Positions 55,932 to 63,832 of a stretch of 64,000 bases of DNA are shown here, one piece after another. The translations under genes and the position numbers were made by a program. Under the pieces are notes generated by a model. That model was given only the letters and a program-made list of their open reading frames with translations, made no database searches and was not told the DNA's origin. Position 1 is the stretch's first letter. Every line of letters starts with the position of its first letter. The DNA lies in NCBI GenBank assembly GCA_016713245.1, contig JADJPM010000004.1, positions 3,038,001 through 3,102,000 on the forward strand, read 5' to 3'. Source of the DNA: Verrucomicrobiaceae bacterium. Lineage in GTDB: Bacteria; Verrucomicrobiota; Verrucomicrobiia; Verrucomicrobiales; Verrucomicrobiaceae.

Positions 55932-57155
55932 TTAAACAGCGCGATAAAGATTATGCCAGCACTGGAAGACCCACTTTTCGACCACTTCGGTGCCGCGGTA
56001 GGCCACTTCCTCAGGGGTCTCGTGGCTCAAAAAGCCGAGCAAGCTGGCGGTGAGGCCGTAAGCGCCCACATTCGGCACCGCCAGCACATCTCCCACCTCG
56101 ACGGGCGACATCTTTTGGCCTCGCGCCAGGCTATCGAGCGGGCTGCAAAGCGGTCCGACGACATCGGCGACGATCTCGCCCTCTCGCTGGGCCGTGAGAT
56201 TGATCAAGGTCAGAGCCGCACGCGGAATGCGGCCGAGGCCGGACATGCCGCCAAGGTGATGAATGCCCGTATCGAGCACGATGAAGGTCTTCATTCCCGC
56301 CTTCTTCACATCGAGCACCGTCGTGAGCAGCGTGCCGCTGCTGGCGCAGAGGTAGCGGCCACTTTCAAAGCAGAGCTGAGCCTTGCCATGCATCGGCGAG
56401 GCCTTCCACACGGCATCCAACGCCTCACGCAAGCCAGCAAGATCGCTGCCCACTGCCTCGCTGGCATAGGGCCATGGAAAACCGCCACCCACATTGATGA
56501 CCTCGCATTCAAGACCCAGCGCACCCGAAACACGCGTCGCCGTCTCCAGCGCACACTGCGTATTCTTGGCCAGTGCCTCCACCGAGGCCACCTGGGTGCC
56601 AAAATAGACATGCACGCCGTTGATCGTGAGGTTCGGCAGTTTCAGACGATCCGCCGCTCCATCGGCGAGCAACAGCGCCTCATCGAAACCGAACTGGCTT
56701 TCCACCCCACTCATCGCCAGTCGAGCATCAGGAGCCTGCTGCGGATTCACTCGCAGCATGGCCTTGATCTTCATGTTAGCCTTCACGGCCAACTTCGAGA
56801 GTCGCGCGGCATCGGTGAAGCTCTCACAGGAAAAATGCGTCACACCATTCTCCAGCATCCTCGCGATCATGGTCTCCGATTTGCCGGGGCCACCGAAGAC
56901 GATGCCATCGTCAAAGCCCGCATTGAGCGCCGCATGAAGCTCCCCATTGGAGGTGATCTCCGCCCGCACTCCTTGCTCACGCAGTTCACGGGCGATGGCA
57001 GGTAGCGGATTGGCTTTGAAGGAGTAGTAGAGCCTTGATCCCTCCGGCAACGCCGCCAGCAGCGTCTGCGCACGTTTCTTCACCGCGTCCAAATCATAGG
57101 CGTAAAGCGGCGAACCATGCTTCTCGATCAGTTGATGGGCGAAGGCGGTATTCAT
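55932..57155 (-). CDS. PLP-dependent decarboxylase (LysA/ornithine decarboxylase fold)
   Basis: A 407-residue fold-type III decarboxylase. The PLP lysine is K47 in 'RLYYSFKANPLPAIAREL', followed by 'AEITSNGELHAALNAGF', 'FGGPGKSETMIARMLENGV', 'MLRVNPQ' and 'SQFGFDEALLL'. 'LECEVINVGGGFPWPYASE' binds PLP phosphate, 'CFESGRYLCASSG' is the substrate loop, and 'GPLCSPLDSLARG' holds the active-site Cys. It resembles diaminopimelate decarboxylase, but its operon (ligase upstream after 3 bases, carrier protein downstream after 13) matches decarboxylases that act on amino acids tethered to a carrier protein, such as BtrK of butirosin biosynthesis and the exosortase-associated decarboxylase group. Confidence 0.85.
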   Translation of the reverse strand: MNTAFAHQLIEKHGSPLYAYDLDAVKKRAQTLLAALPEGSRLYYSFKANPLPAIARELREQGVRAEITSNGELHAALNAGFDDGIVFGGPGKSETMIARMLENGVTHFSCESFTDAARLSKLAVKANMKIKAMLRVNPQQAPDARLAMSGVESQFGFDEALLLADGAADRLKLPNLTINGVHVYFGTQVASVEALAKNTQCALETATRVSGALGLECEVINVGGGFPWPYASEAVGSDLAGLREALDAVWKASPMHGKAQLCFESGRYLCASSGTLLTTVLDVKKAGMKTFIVLDTGIHHLGGMSGLGRIPRAALTLINLTAQREGEIVADVVGPLCSPLDSLARGQKMSPVEVGDVLAVPNVGAYGLTASLLGFLSHETPEEVAYRGTEVVEKWVFQCWHNLYRAV

Positions 57156-57158
57156 GGC

Positions 57159-58682
57159 TTAAAGCATGGCCCTCAGGGCTTTTCGATCCACCTTCTGGTT
57201 TCCCGTCTTGGGAAGCTCTGGCAGGAAAAACACGCGATTGGGCACTTTGGCGGGCTCGAGCTTGGCACTGAGTGCCTGGATGATCTTCGGCTCGTCGAGC
57301 GAGGCATCGGAGACACTCACAAACAAGCACAGCAGGTCCTCCACCTCGTCTTTGACGCAGCCCGCGGCGACGACGCCGAGTATGCGACAGGCTTCTTCTT
57401 CGACCTCCGCCGGGCTGAGGCGATGGCCTTTGTGCTTGATGAGGAAATCACTGCGACCATGGATGAAGAGGAAGCCTTCCGCATCCACGCTGCCGTAATC
57501 GCCACTGCGCAGCGTTCGCATGCCATCGAGCACAGGATAACGCTTCGCCGTCTCCTCCGGTGCCCGCCAGTAGCCGGGAGCCAGATGGGGGCCGCGCACG
57601 CAAAGCTCACCCCTCTCACCGGGCGGCAGGCGCTGACCATTCTCGTCGATGGCGAAGACCTCCGTGCCATCAAGCGGCCTGCCGACGGATTCGGGCCGTG
57701 GTTCCATCTCCTCCGGCAGGAGGATGGAGACACGTTTGCATTCCGTGAGGCCATACATCGGATGCACGCGAGCCAGCGGAAACAGTTCGCGAAGGCTGGC
57801 GATGTAGCTTTGTGGCAAATGATCGCCGGTGTTGGTGATGACGCGAATCTTGGGCAGCGGCACCGGCCGGTAGCGCTGCATCTTGATCAGCCCGCCATAC
57901 AAGGTCGGCACACCAGGCAGCACACTGATCTCCTGCGCCGCGAGGATGCGCGGCAGTTCCGGCCCGGCCATCTCAGGCCTGCCGATGAAGACGGAGGCTC
58001 CAGCAATCGCGGCGTAAAAGAGCTGGTAGAGGCCGTAGTCGAAGCTCAGCGGCAAAAAGATCGCCACCCGATCCTCCGAACAGTATTGCAGCCTCGCTTG
58101 GATGGCAGCGGAGACGAAGCGCACATTGTCATGCGTCAAAATCACCCCACGCGGCGTGCCCGTAGAGCCGGAGGTGAAAACGAGGAAGGCCGGATCATCC
58201 CCTGCGCCAGGGAAAGGCAGCTCCGCAGGCTGCGAATCATCCGGCAGATCCTCAAAGCGCAGCGCCTCGCCTTCACTGGCCGTCCAGAGGATCGGCGTGG
58301 TGCCAAAAACCTCGCTCAGGGAAGCCGTCGCTGGCTCAAGCAGGCCCAGCTTGGGCTCCGTCTGATCTAGGATGCGCTGGAGTCCCTCGGGCTTCATCTG
58401 CGGATGGAGGATCACCCCGATACCGCCGATCTGCGCCACGGCAAAAAACATCAGCACCGTCTCAATGCGGTTCTCCATCACGATGACCACACGGTCACCA
58501 TGCCCGATGCCGCGTGCCCGCAGCCACGAAGCGACGCACGCCACGCGTCGCCACGTCTCCGCATACGTCAGGACGCGAGCACCGTCCCTCAAATACTCGC
58601 GCTCAGGCCATTGCCGTGCGCCTTCGCGCACGTAGGCGGCGAGGTCGGAATGAGATGGAATGGGGGTGGGAAGGCTCATCAT
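57159..58682 (-). CDS. AMP-forming acyl/aminoacyl ligase
   Basis: A 507-residue ANL-superfamily adenylating enzyme. Core motifs are 'FLVFTSGSTGTPRGVILTHDN' (P-loop-like), 'PLSFDYGLYQLFYA', 'YGLTECKRVS', 'GRSDFLIKHKGHRLSPAEVEE' and the C-terminal Lys motif 'PKTGNQKVDRKAL'. It activates a carboxylate with ATP and probably loads it on the carrier protein two genes downstream. The start at 58682 or 58679 (two adjacent ATGs, MMSLPTP) is chosen because the frame further out, to 58865, covers the start of the divergent EF-hand gene. First gene of the three-gene operon. Confidence 0.9.
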   Translation of the reverse strand: MMSLPTPIPSHSDLAAYVREGARQWPEREYLRDGARVLTYAETWRRVACVASWLRARGIGHGDRVVIVMENRIETVLMFFAVAQIGGIGVILHPQMKPEGLQRILDQTEPKLGLLEPATASLSEVFGTTPILWTASEGEALRFEDLPDDSQPAELPFPGAGDDPAFLVFTSGSTGTPRGVILTHDNVRFVSAAIQARLQYCSEDRVAIFLPLSFDYGLYQLFYAAIAGASVFIGRPEMAGPELPRILAAQEISVLPGVPTLYGGLIKMQRYRPVPLPKIRVITNTGDHLPQSYIASLRELFPLARVHPMYGLTECKRVSILLPEEMEPRPESVGRPLDGTEVFAIDENGQRLPPGERGELCVRGPHLAPGYWRAPEETAKRYPVLDGMRTLRSGDYGSVDAEGFLFIHGRSDFLIKHKGHRLSPAEVEEEACRILGVVAAGCVKDEVEDLLCLFVSVSDASLDEPKIIQALSAKLEPAKVPNRVFFLPELPKTGNQKVDRKALRAML

Positions 58683-58833
58683 GGAGGCGAAAAAGCTTAA
58701 AACGGTAAGGGCCGCATTTTGACCACGCAAGCGACGGAGTCCCTTTTTTGATGATTGTGCGTCATACAGCGCTCTTTTTCGCGTCACGAACACCTGCAAC
58801 CACTCCCCCGCCCTGTGGTTCAGCCTGCCAAAC

Positions 58834-60987
58834 ATGAAACTCGCCCTCTTCTTGCTCCTCGCCACCGCAGCATCCGCTCAAACGGCGGCGGATCTTGCCT
58901 TTCAGAAATACGACGCCGATCAGGATGGCAAAGTCACCTCCTCCGAACTTTCCCAGGTGTCTGTCTTCAAGCGTTTCGACCTCAACAGCGACGGTCACAT
59001 CACGCTCGAAGAAACGCGCCGCGTCATGGGCGGCTCCGAAACGTCCAGCAGCATGCCCACCGACCTCAACCAAGGTCGCAAGCTCTGGCAGCGGCTCGAC
59101 AAAAACGCGGATGGCAAGCTCACCCGTGACGAAGTGCCTCAGGCGGCTGTTTTTGCCCGTTTTGACCTCAACAACGACGGCGTCATCACTCAAGAAGAAG
59201 GCAAGCAAGCCATCCAAAAGGCCATCCAACCTTCCACCCCGCCTCCGAGTGTGCCGGTGGTCACTTCCGGTCCCAAGGTGCTCAAAGGCACCGAACATGG
59301 CATCGGCCGGCAGATCGCCGATGTGACCTTCGCCGATCTCGCTGGAGCCACGCACCAGCTCAGCGCCTTCAAATCCGCCGTCATCGCCATGACCAGTGCG
59401 ACGTGCCCCGTGAGCAAAAAATACCTCCACAGCCTCGCCAAGCTCGAAAACGACCTCCGCGAGCAAAACATCGCTCTCCTCCTCGTGAATCCCTTCGCCA
59501 GCGAAACGGCAGACGAGATCAAAGCCCAGCTCACCGAGGCCAAAATCACCGCCACCTACTGCCACGATCAAGAAAAGGCCTTCGCCTCCGCTCTCAATGC
59601 CCAGACGACAACGGAAGTCTTCCTCATCGATTCGAAACGCACGCTCATCTATCGCGGGGCCCTCGATGACCAATACGGCATTGATTACAGCCACGACGCC
59701 CCACGCTCCACCTACCTTCGCGAAGCCATCGCCGCCATGCTCGTCGGACGCCAACCCGTCATCGCCGCCACCGCCGCGCCCGGATGCGAGCTCGATCTCA
59801 AAACCAACAACAAAGGACAAAGAACCAAGAACGAAGAACTAGCCGTCACCTACCACCGCGATGTCGCCCGCATTCTCCAGCAGAACTGCGTCACCTGTCA
59901 TCGCGAAAACGGCATCGCGCCCTTCGCTTTGGACGACCTCGCCGAGGTCACCGACCGTGCGAAAGTCATCAAACGCGTCATCACCGAAGGCACGATGCCA
60001 CCGTGGTTCGCCGCGCCGGTGGCTGAAGGCAAAGACAACCCCTGGGCCAATGATTGCAGCCTCAGCACTCGCGACAAAACCGATCTTCTCGCCTGGCTTG
60101 AAAGCGCAAACCGCCCGCTCGGCGATCCTGCGGACGCTCCCGCATCGCTCGTTTTTGAAGACGAATGGACCATCGGCAAGCCCGACCTCATCGTGCAACT
60201 CCCCCGCCCTGTCTCCATCAAGGCCGATGGCTACATGCCCTACCAGTTTCTCACCGCACAGACCACGCTCACGGAGGACGAATGGGTCAGTGGCTACGAG
60301 ATCATCCCCACGGATCGCACCGTCGTCCATCATGTCATCGTCAACGTTCACAACCAAGGCGGCAAAGTGCGAGATCGCGATGAAGGCAGCGGCGGTTATT
60401 GGGCCGCCTATGTGCCCGGCAATGCCTCACAGGTCTATCCCGCTGGCTTTGCCCGCAAGCTCCCCGCAGGCAGCACCGTCAGCTTCCAGATTCATTACAC
60501 GCCGAGCGGAAAAGCCACGCAGGACCAGCTCCGCATGGGTCTCCTCTTCGCCAAAGAGCCGCCACGCTACATCGTCGAAACCATCGGCGTGCCGAAGCGC
60601 AAGCTCAGCATCCCACCCGGCGAGGCAAACCACCTCGAAACCCACCTCCAGACCGTGCCGAGCGACCTCAACGTCATGGCCTACATGGCCCACATGCACG
60701 TCCGCGGCAAAACCTTCAAATACGAGCTCATTACCGCTGACGGCACCGAAACCCTCCTCGACATCCCTCGCTACGATTTCAACTGGCAGCTTCGCTACGA
60801 CCTCGCCCAGCCCAAAGTGCTCCCTCGCGGCTCCCAACTCAAAATCACCGCCCGCTTCGACAACAGCCCCGCCAACCAAGCCAACCCAGACCCCACCCAA
60901 ATCGTTAAATGGGGCTCCCAAACCTTCGACGAGATGATGATCGGCTACCTAGAGACGTTTAGGGCTGTCGATGCGGGTGCGGAGTGA
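58834..60987 (+). CDS. Secreted multidomain protein: EF-hands, redoxin, c-type cytochrome, PHM-like copper domain
   Basis: A 717-residue exported protein with a signal peptide (MKLALFLLLATAASAQ). Four EF-hand loops follow (DADQDGKVTSSE, DLNSDGHITLEE, DKNADGKLTRDE, DLNNDGVITQEE) for calcium. From about 160 a peroxiredoxin-like part has a single 'ATCPVSKKYL' Cys. At 352 a heme motif CVTCH begins a cytochrome segment ending in 'EGTMPPWFAAP'. The rest is like copper type II monooxygenases: 'DRTVVHHVIVNVHNQGG', 'VSFQIHYTPSG' and 'MAHMHVRGKTFKYEL' supply histidines and the Met-side ligands. A low-complexity linker ('KTNNKGQRTKNEEL') joins redoxin and cytochrome. The 3' end is echoed at 63941-64000. 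Confidence 0.9.
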   Translation: MKLALFLLLATAASAQTAADLAFQKYDADQDGKVTSSELSQVSVFKRFDLNSDGHITLEETRRVMGGSETSSSMPTDLNQGRKLWQRLDKNADGKLTRDEVPQAAVFARFDLNNDGVITQEEGKQAIQKAIQPSTPPPSVPVVTSGPKVLKGTEHGIGRQIADVTFADLAGATHQLSAFKSAVIAMTSATCPVSKKYLHSLAKLENDLREQNIALLLVNPFASETADEIKAQLTEAKITATYCHDQEKAFASALNAQTTTEVFLIDSKRTLIYRGALDDQYGIDYSHDAPRSTYLREAIAAMLVGRQPVIAATAAPGCELDLKTNNKGQRTKNEELAVTYHRDVARILQQNCVTCHRENGIAPFALDDLAEVTDRAKVIKRVITEGTMPPWFAAPVAEGKDNPWANDCSLSTRDKTDLLAWLESANRPLGDPADAPASLVFEDEWTIGKPDLIVQLPRPVSIKADGYMPYQFLTAQTTLTEDEWVSGYEIIPTDRTVVHHVIVNVHNQGGKVRDRDEGSGGYWAAYVPGNASQVYPAGFARKLPAGSTVSFQIHYTPSGKATQDQLRMGLLFAKEPPRYIVETIGVPKRKLSIPPGEANHLETHLQTVPSDLNVMAYMAHMHVRGKTFKYELITADGTETLLDIPRYDFNWQLRYDLAQPKVLPRGSQLKITARFDNSPANQANPDPTQIVKWGSQTFDEMMIGYLETFRAVDAGAE

Positions 60988-60993
60988 TTCGGT

Positions 60994-62115
60994 TCACTCA
61001 ACCACATGAGGGGTGAATAGGCTATGCCCCTCAATGATGTGATTCAGCTCCTCCCGCATGCCCAGGGCCACCGCCTTGTCTGCTACCATCCAGACTCCAA
61101 ACTGAGGCACATAACCATCGAAACGCGGACTCTCAGCCATCCTTTGGTGGATCTGACGTTGCCCGGTGAATTCGCCTCCGGTTTGCTGCAAAACAACGCT
61201 CTCACGGCGAATCACGATGTTGTGTCCCTCGCGACCAAAAATGGGTTTACTGACCCAAGAGCCAGAACGGAGCTCATCTGCCTCAAAGCACGGCAGCAGC
61301 GCGGGATGATCTGGGAAAAGTTCCCAAAGCACTGCCAGCATGGCTTTCGAAGACAAAAGATGCCTCCACGCAGGCTCGACAAAACGGCATCGAGCTCCCC
61401 GGACATGCGGGGCAAAGCGTTCCGCCAGCATCCAGTCCCACGGATAGACTTTCCAGCAGCATTCCACTTCCTGATCATCCATGTCCACAAAGGCCTGAGT
61501 GTGCGGATTCCATCCCAGGCAATGCAAGGCCATCAGCGTGGCCTTCAATCCGGCTTCACGAATGATGTCAGCCATCAAATGCGCGGTTCCAGCCACCTCA
61601 ATGTGACGCGGTCGCCAAGCACAATGCACATGCTGAAATCCGCTACCTCGCCATGCCTCGACGAGGCTCTGCCGGAGGTCATTCCACTGCTTCATGCCCG
61701 GCATATGAGCCTTTCGCCACTCATGTTGGATCACCATGGTCTCAACCAGCGTCAAGGCCGCGTCGGGATTGTACTCGATGAGCTTCATCTCCCCAGCCGC
61801 ATCCATCATGAAGTCAAAACGCCCCGTGAGACTCCACTCACCGCGCTCATACGAACTGCGCAAGATGTCCACACTGTCCGCCGAGATGCCTAAACGCTGC
61901 CAAAGCGCCTCGCTCACGACATGAGCCACCGCCTTCAGATACATCTGATGCACTTCTTCCGCACGCTCCTTCAACTCCTCCACTTCTTGTGAAGTCAGCA
62001 CATAGGCAACGGTTTCATTCCAAGAGCAGATGTCATCCAGCGAATGCCAACCACACCCCTGGTTTTCGATCAAGGTTTTCCAGCCAGGCCGTTCGCTAAC
62101 CGTGATGCGTCTCAT
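60994..62115 (-). CDS. Glutathionylspermidine synthase-like ATP-grasp protein
   Basis: A 373-residue protein of the GSP-synthase/YgiC-YjfC group: 'RRITVSERPGWKTLIENQGC', 'YSLTGRFDFMMDAAGEMKLIEYNPDAALTLVE' (ATP and Mg site), 'VEPAWRHLLSSKAMLAVLWELFPDHPALLPCFEAD', 'SWVSKPIFGREGHNIVI' (ATP-grasp loop) and 'FGVWMVADKAVALGMREELNHI'. In these enzymes an amide bond is formed at ATP cost; the amidase half of true glutathionylspermidine synthase is absent, so the product is not known. Its start overlaps the stop of the upstream gene (ATGA), which is split by ISL3 copy 2; expression may be reduced. Confidence 0.85.
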   Translation of the reverse strand: MRRITVSERPGWKTLIENQGCGWHSLDDICSWNETVAYVLTSQEVEELKERAEEVHQMYLKAVAHVVSEALWQRLGISADSVDILRSSYERGEWSLTGRFDFMMDAAGEMKLIEYNPDAALTLVETMVIQHEWRKAHMPGMKQWNDLRQSLVEAWRGSGFQHVHCAWRPRHIEVAGTAHLMADIIREAGLKATLMALHCLGWNPHTQAFVDMDDQEVECCWKVYPWDWMLAERFAPHVRGARCRFVEPAWRHLLSSKAMLAVLWELFPDHPALLPCFEADELRSGSWVSKPIFGREGHNIVIRRESVVLQQTGGEFTGQRQIHQRMAESPRFDGYVPQFGVWMVADKAVALGMREELNHIIEGHSLFTPHVVE

Positions 62116-62495
62116 GAACCACTCGTGCGTCCTGTTGAGTCGCCAAAACCGGACCGCTCGGCCTCCTCGTTGAATTTCCGCAGGCGTTCGGGATCGGCTG
62201 CAAACCACAGTGCGTTCACTCGCTCAACCTCGCTCGGATGCGGTGTGGAACTGCCCACCTGACGCTGGTCCGGTTCTATATGCCATGCTCCGTCCCAATA
62301 GTAGCCCTGGCCCTCGCGATACTCATTCCATGGTCTTTCATACCAGCCTCCTGACGTGGCATGGTAGTAGCCAGCCTCAATGACACGGTGATTATTCGGA
62401 TACTCGTGGTCTTTGTTCACCGCGCGAAACGGAGCCATGTGCTGCTCCACCTTTCGCTTGTTCCAAGCCTGTAGGCCAAACACGCCGAGGAAGAA

Positions 62496-62503
62496 CAAAA
62501 TGA
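62496..62503. repeat. Left 8-bp target duplication of ISL3 copy 2
   Basis: CAAAATGA before the left inverted repeat, repeated exactly at 63819-63826. Confidence 0.92.
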
Positions 62504-63818
62504 GGTTCTTCGCGGGTTTTAGTGGGCGGGGGAGGGCTTGAGATCAAGCCTGCCGCAGTGAAAGAGGATGCGTGTGCGATAGTTGGCGAATGAGCGGAAG
62601 CCTCTCGCGGCGCTTTTGATCGCCTGGATGCGGCTGTTGAGGCCTTCGCTCGCCGCGTTGGTGATGCGGTGCTTGATGTAATTGAGGATATCCTGCCAGT
62701 GCGTGTCGATGAGCTTCGCCACCTTCTTGAGGGGCTCCAGACGGCTGCTCATCACCGCCCTGCGCCACCCTTTGTAGAACCGCTCTGCCGCGCCAGCATA
62801 CAGGTAGTTCCAGAAGTGCCGGAAGTCCTCCTTGTAGTGCCACGCACGGCTGGTTTTCAGATCCAGCTCGTGCAGCTTGCGGAAGCTCACCGCCTCTCTG
62901 TTGCGCTTGTCCTCGTAGGTGCGCATCCACTGGTATTTGCTGCCTTTGAGCGTGTCATCACCTATGCTCATGAGCCTCTTGTGCTCGTCTTTGCGCACGC
63001 GGTCCACCGCAGCGTTGAGATGGGCGCTGATGTGGTAGCGGTCATGCACGATGTCGGCCTGCGGCAGCACCTGCCTGGCGGCCTTGAGATAAGCATCCCA
63101 CATATCCATGGCCACGGCTTTGATCCCTCCACGATGTGCTTGGGGGATTTGCTCCAGCAGCGCGACGGCGTCCTCGTGTTTGCGCCCGTGCACCACTTCG
63201 ATCACTCGGGCGGCTCCTTCGCTCAGGTCGTTGAGCGTGGTGATGTAGTCATGGCCGCTGCCGAAGCTCTTTTCGTCCATTCCTGCGTGCTCGAAGTCCT
63301 CCAGGCTGCGCCGGTTCAGTCCGCGCTGCACGGCCCGTTCCATGAGCCGCTGCGCACCTTCCCAACCGATGCGCAGCAGTGCGCATGCCTCGCTGGTGCT
63401 CGCCGCGCTTTGCAGCACGGCGACGCCGAAGGCCTCGAACATCCAGGTGAAGGGCGAGTGCTTGGCGGCCCATGGCACCCCGATGGTTTTGACGCCGCAA
63501 CGCTCGCACTGGCAGCGTGGCACCCGGAGCGCGCAGCTCGGTCTCAAACTGCATGGTGTCCAGATGCCTCCACTTCCTCTCCGGCGCGTGATCGAAGATG
63601 CTGCAACGACTCTGGCATCCCGGACAGATGACCGTCGAACCGCCCGTGTGCCGCAGCCTGATATGCACCGCACGCGCCTCCATGCTCAGCTTCACCTCCT
63701 CAACCTCCCAGTCCTTGTCGAGTCCGAGGAGTAGATGATAGTGCGCTCGCAGGCTTTGATCGTTGGGCATTCACCCTCTTACCCCACCTTTAGCGCCCAT
63801 CAAAACCCGCGAAGAACC
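62504..63818 (-). mobile_element. ISL3-family insertion sequence, copy 2
   Basis: A 1315-base element with the same 17-base inverted repeats as copy 1 and an 8-bp duplication CAAAATGA. It is nearly identical to copy 1 in the coding interior and differs mainly in the roughly 30 bases next to each end (AGTGGGCGGGGGAGGGC against AGTGGGTTGGCTGGGGT at the left). The transposase is frameshifted near 63526. Confidence 0.95.
62519..63770 (-). pseudogene. ISL3-family transposase, frameshifted (copy 2)
   Basis: The start codon at 63770 and the first 80 residues read as in copy 1. At 63525-63526 an extra G (CACCCGGAGCG against CACCCGAGCG) shifts the frame, so the start frame runs on as a nonsense tail. 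From there the rest of the enzyme (zinc-ribbon end, catalytic domain with 'MDEKSFGSG', 'MDMWDAYLK', 'VHDRYHISAHL', and the final Glu in 'ASEGLNSRIQ') reads in another frame to 62519. The catalytic body missing in copy 1 near 7162 is complete here. As read, the transposase cannot be full length. Confidence 0.9.
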
Positions 63819-63826
63819 CAAAATGA
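63819..63826. repeat. Right 8-bp target duplication of ISL3 copy 2
   Basis: CAAAATGA, identical to 62496-62503. Confidence 0.92.
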
Positions 63827-63832
63827 AAAACA

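Noticed and set aside
6610..63818. The two ISL3 copies as ends of a 57-kb composite transposon
   Set aside because: Each copy has its own different 8-bp target duplication, both face the same way, and the space between holds core genes (prfB, lpxB, glnS, ftsK, rpoA).
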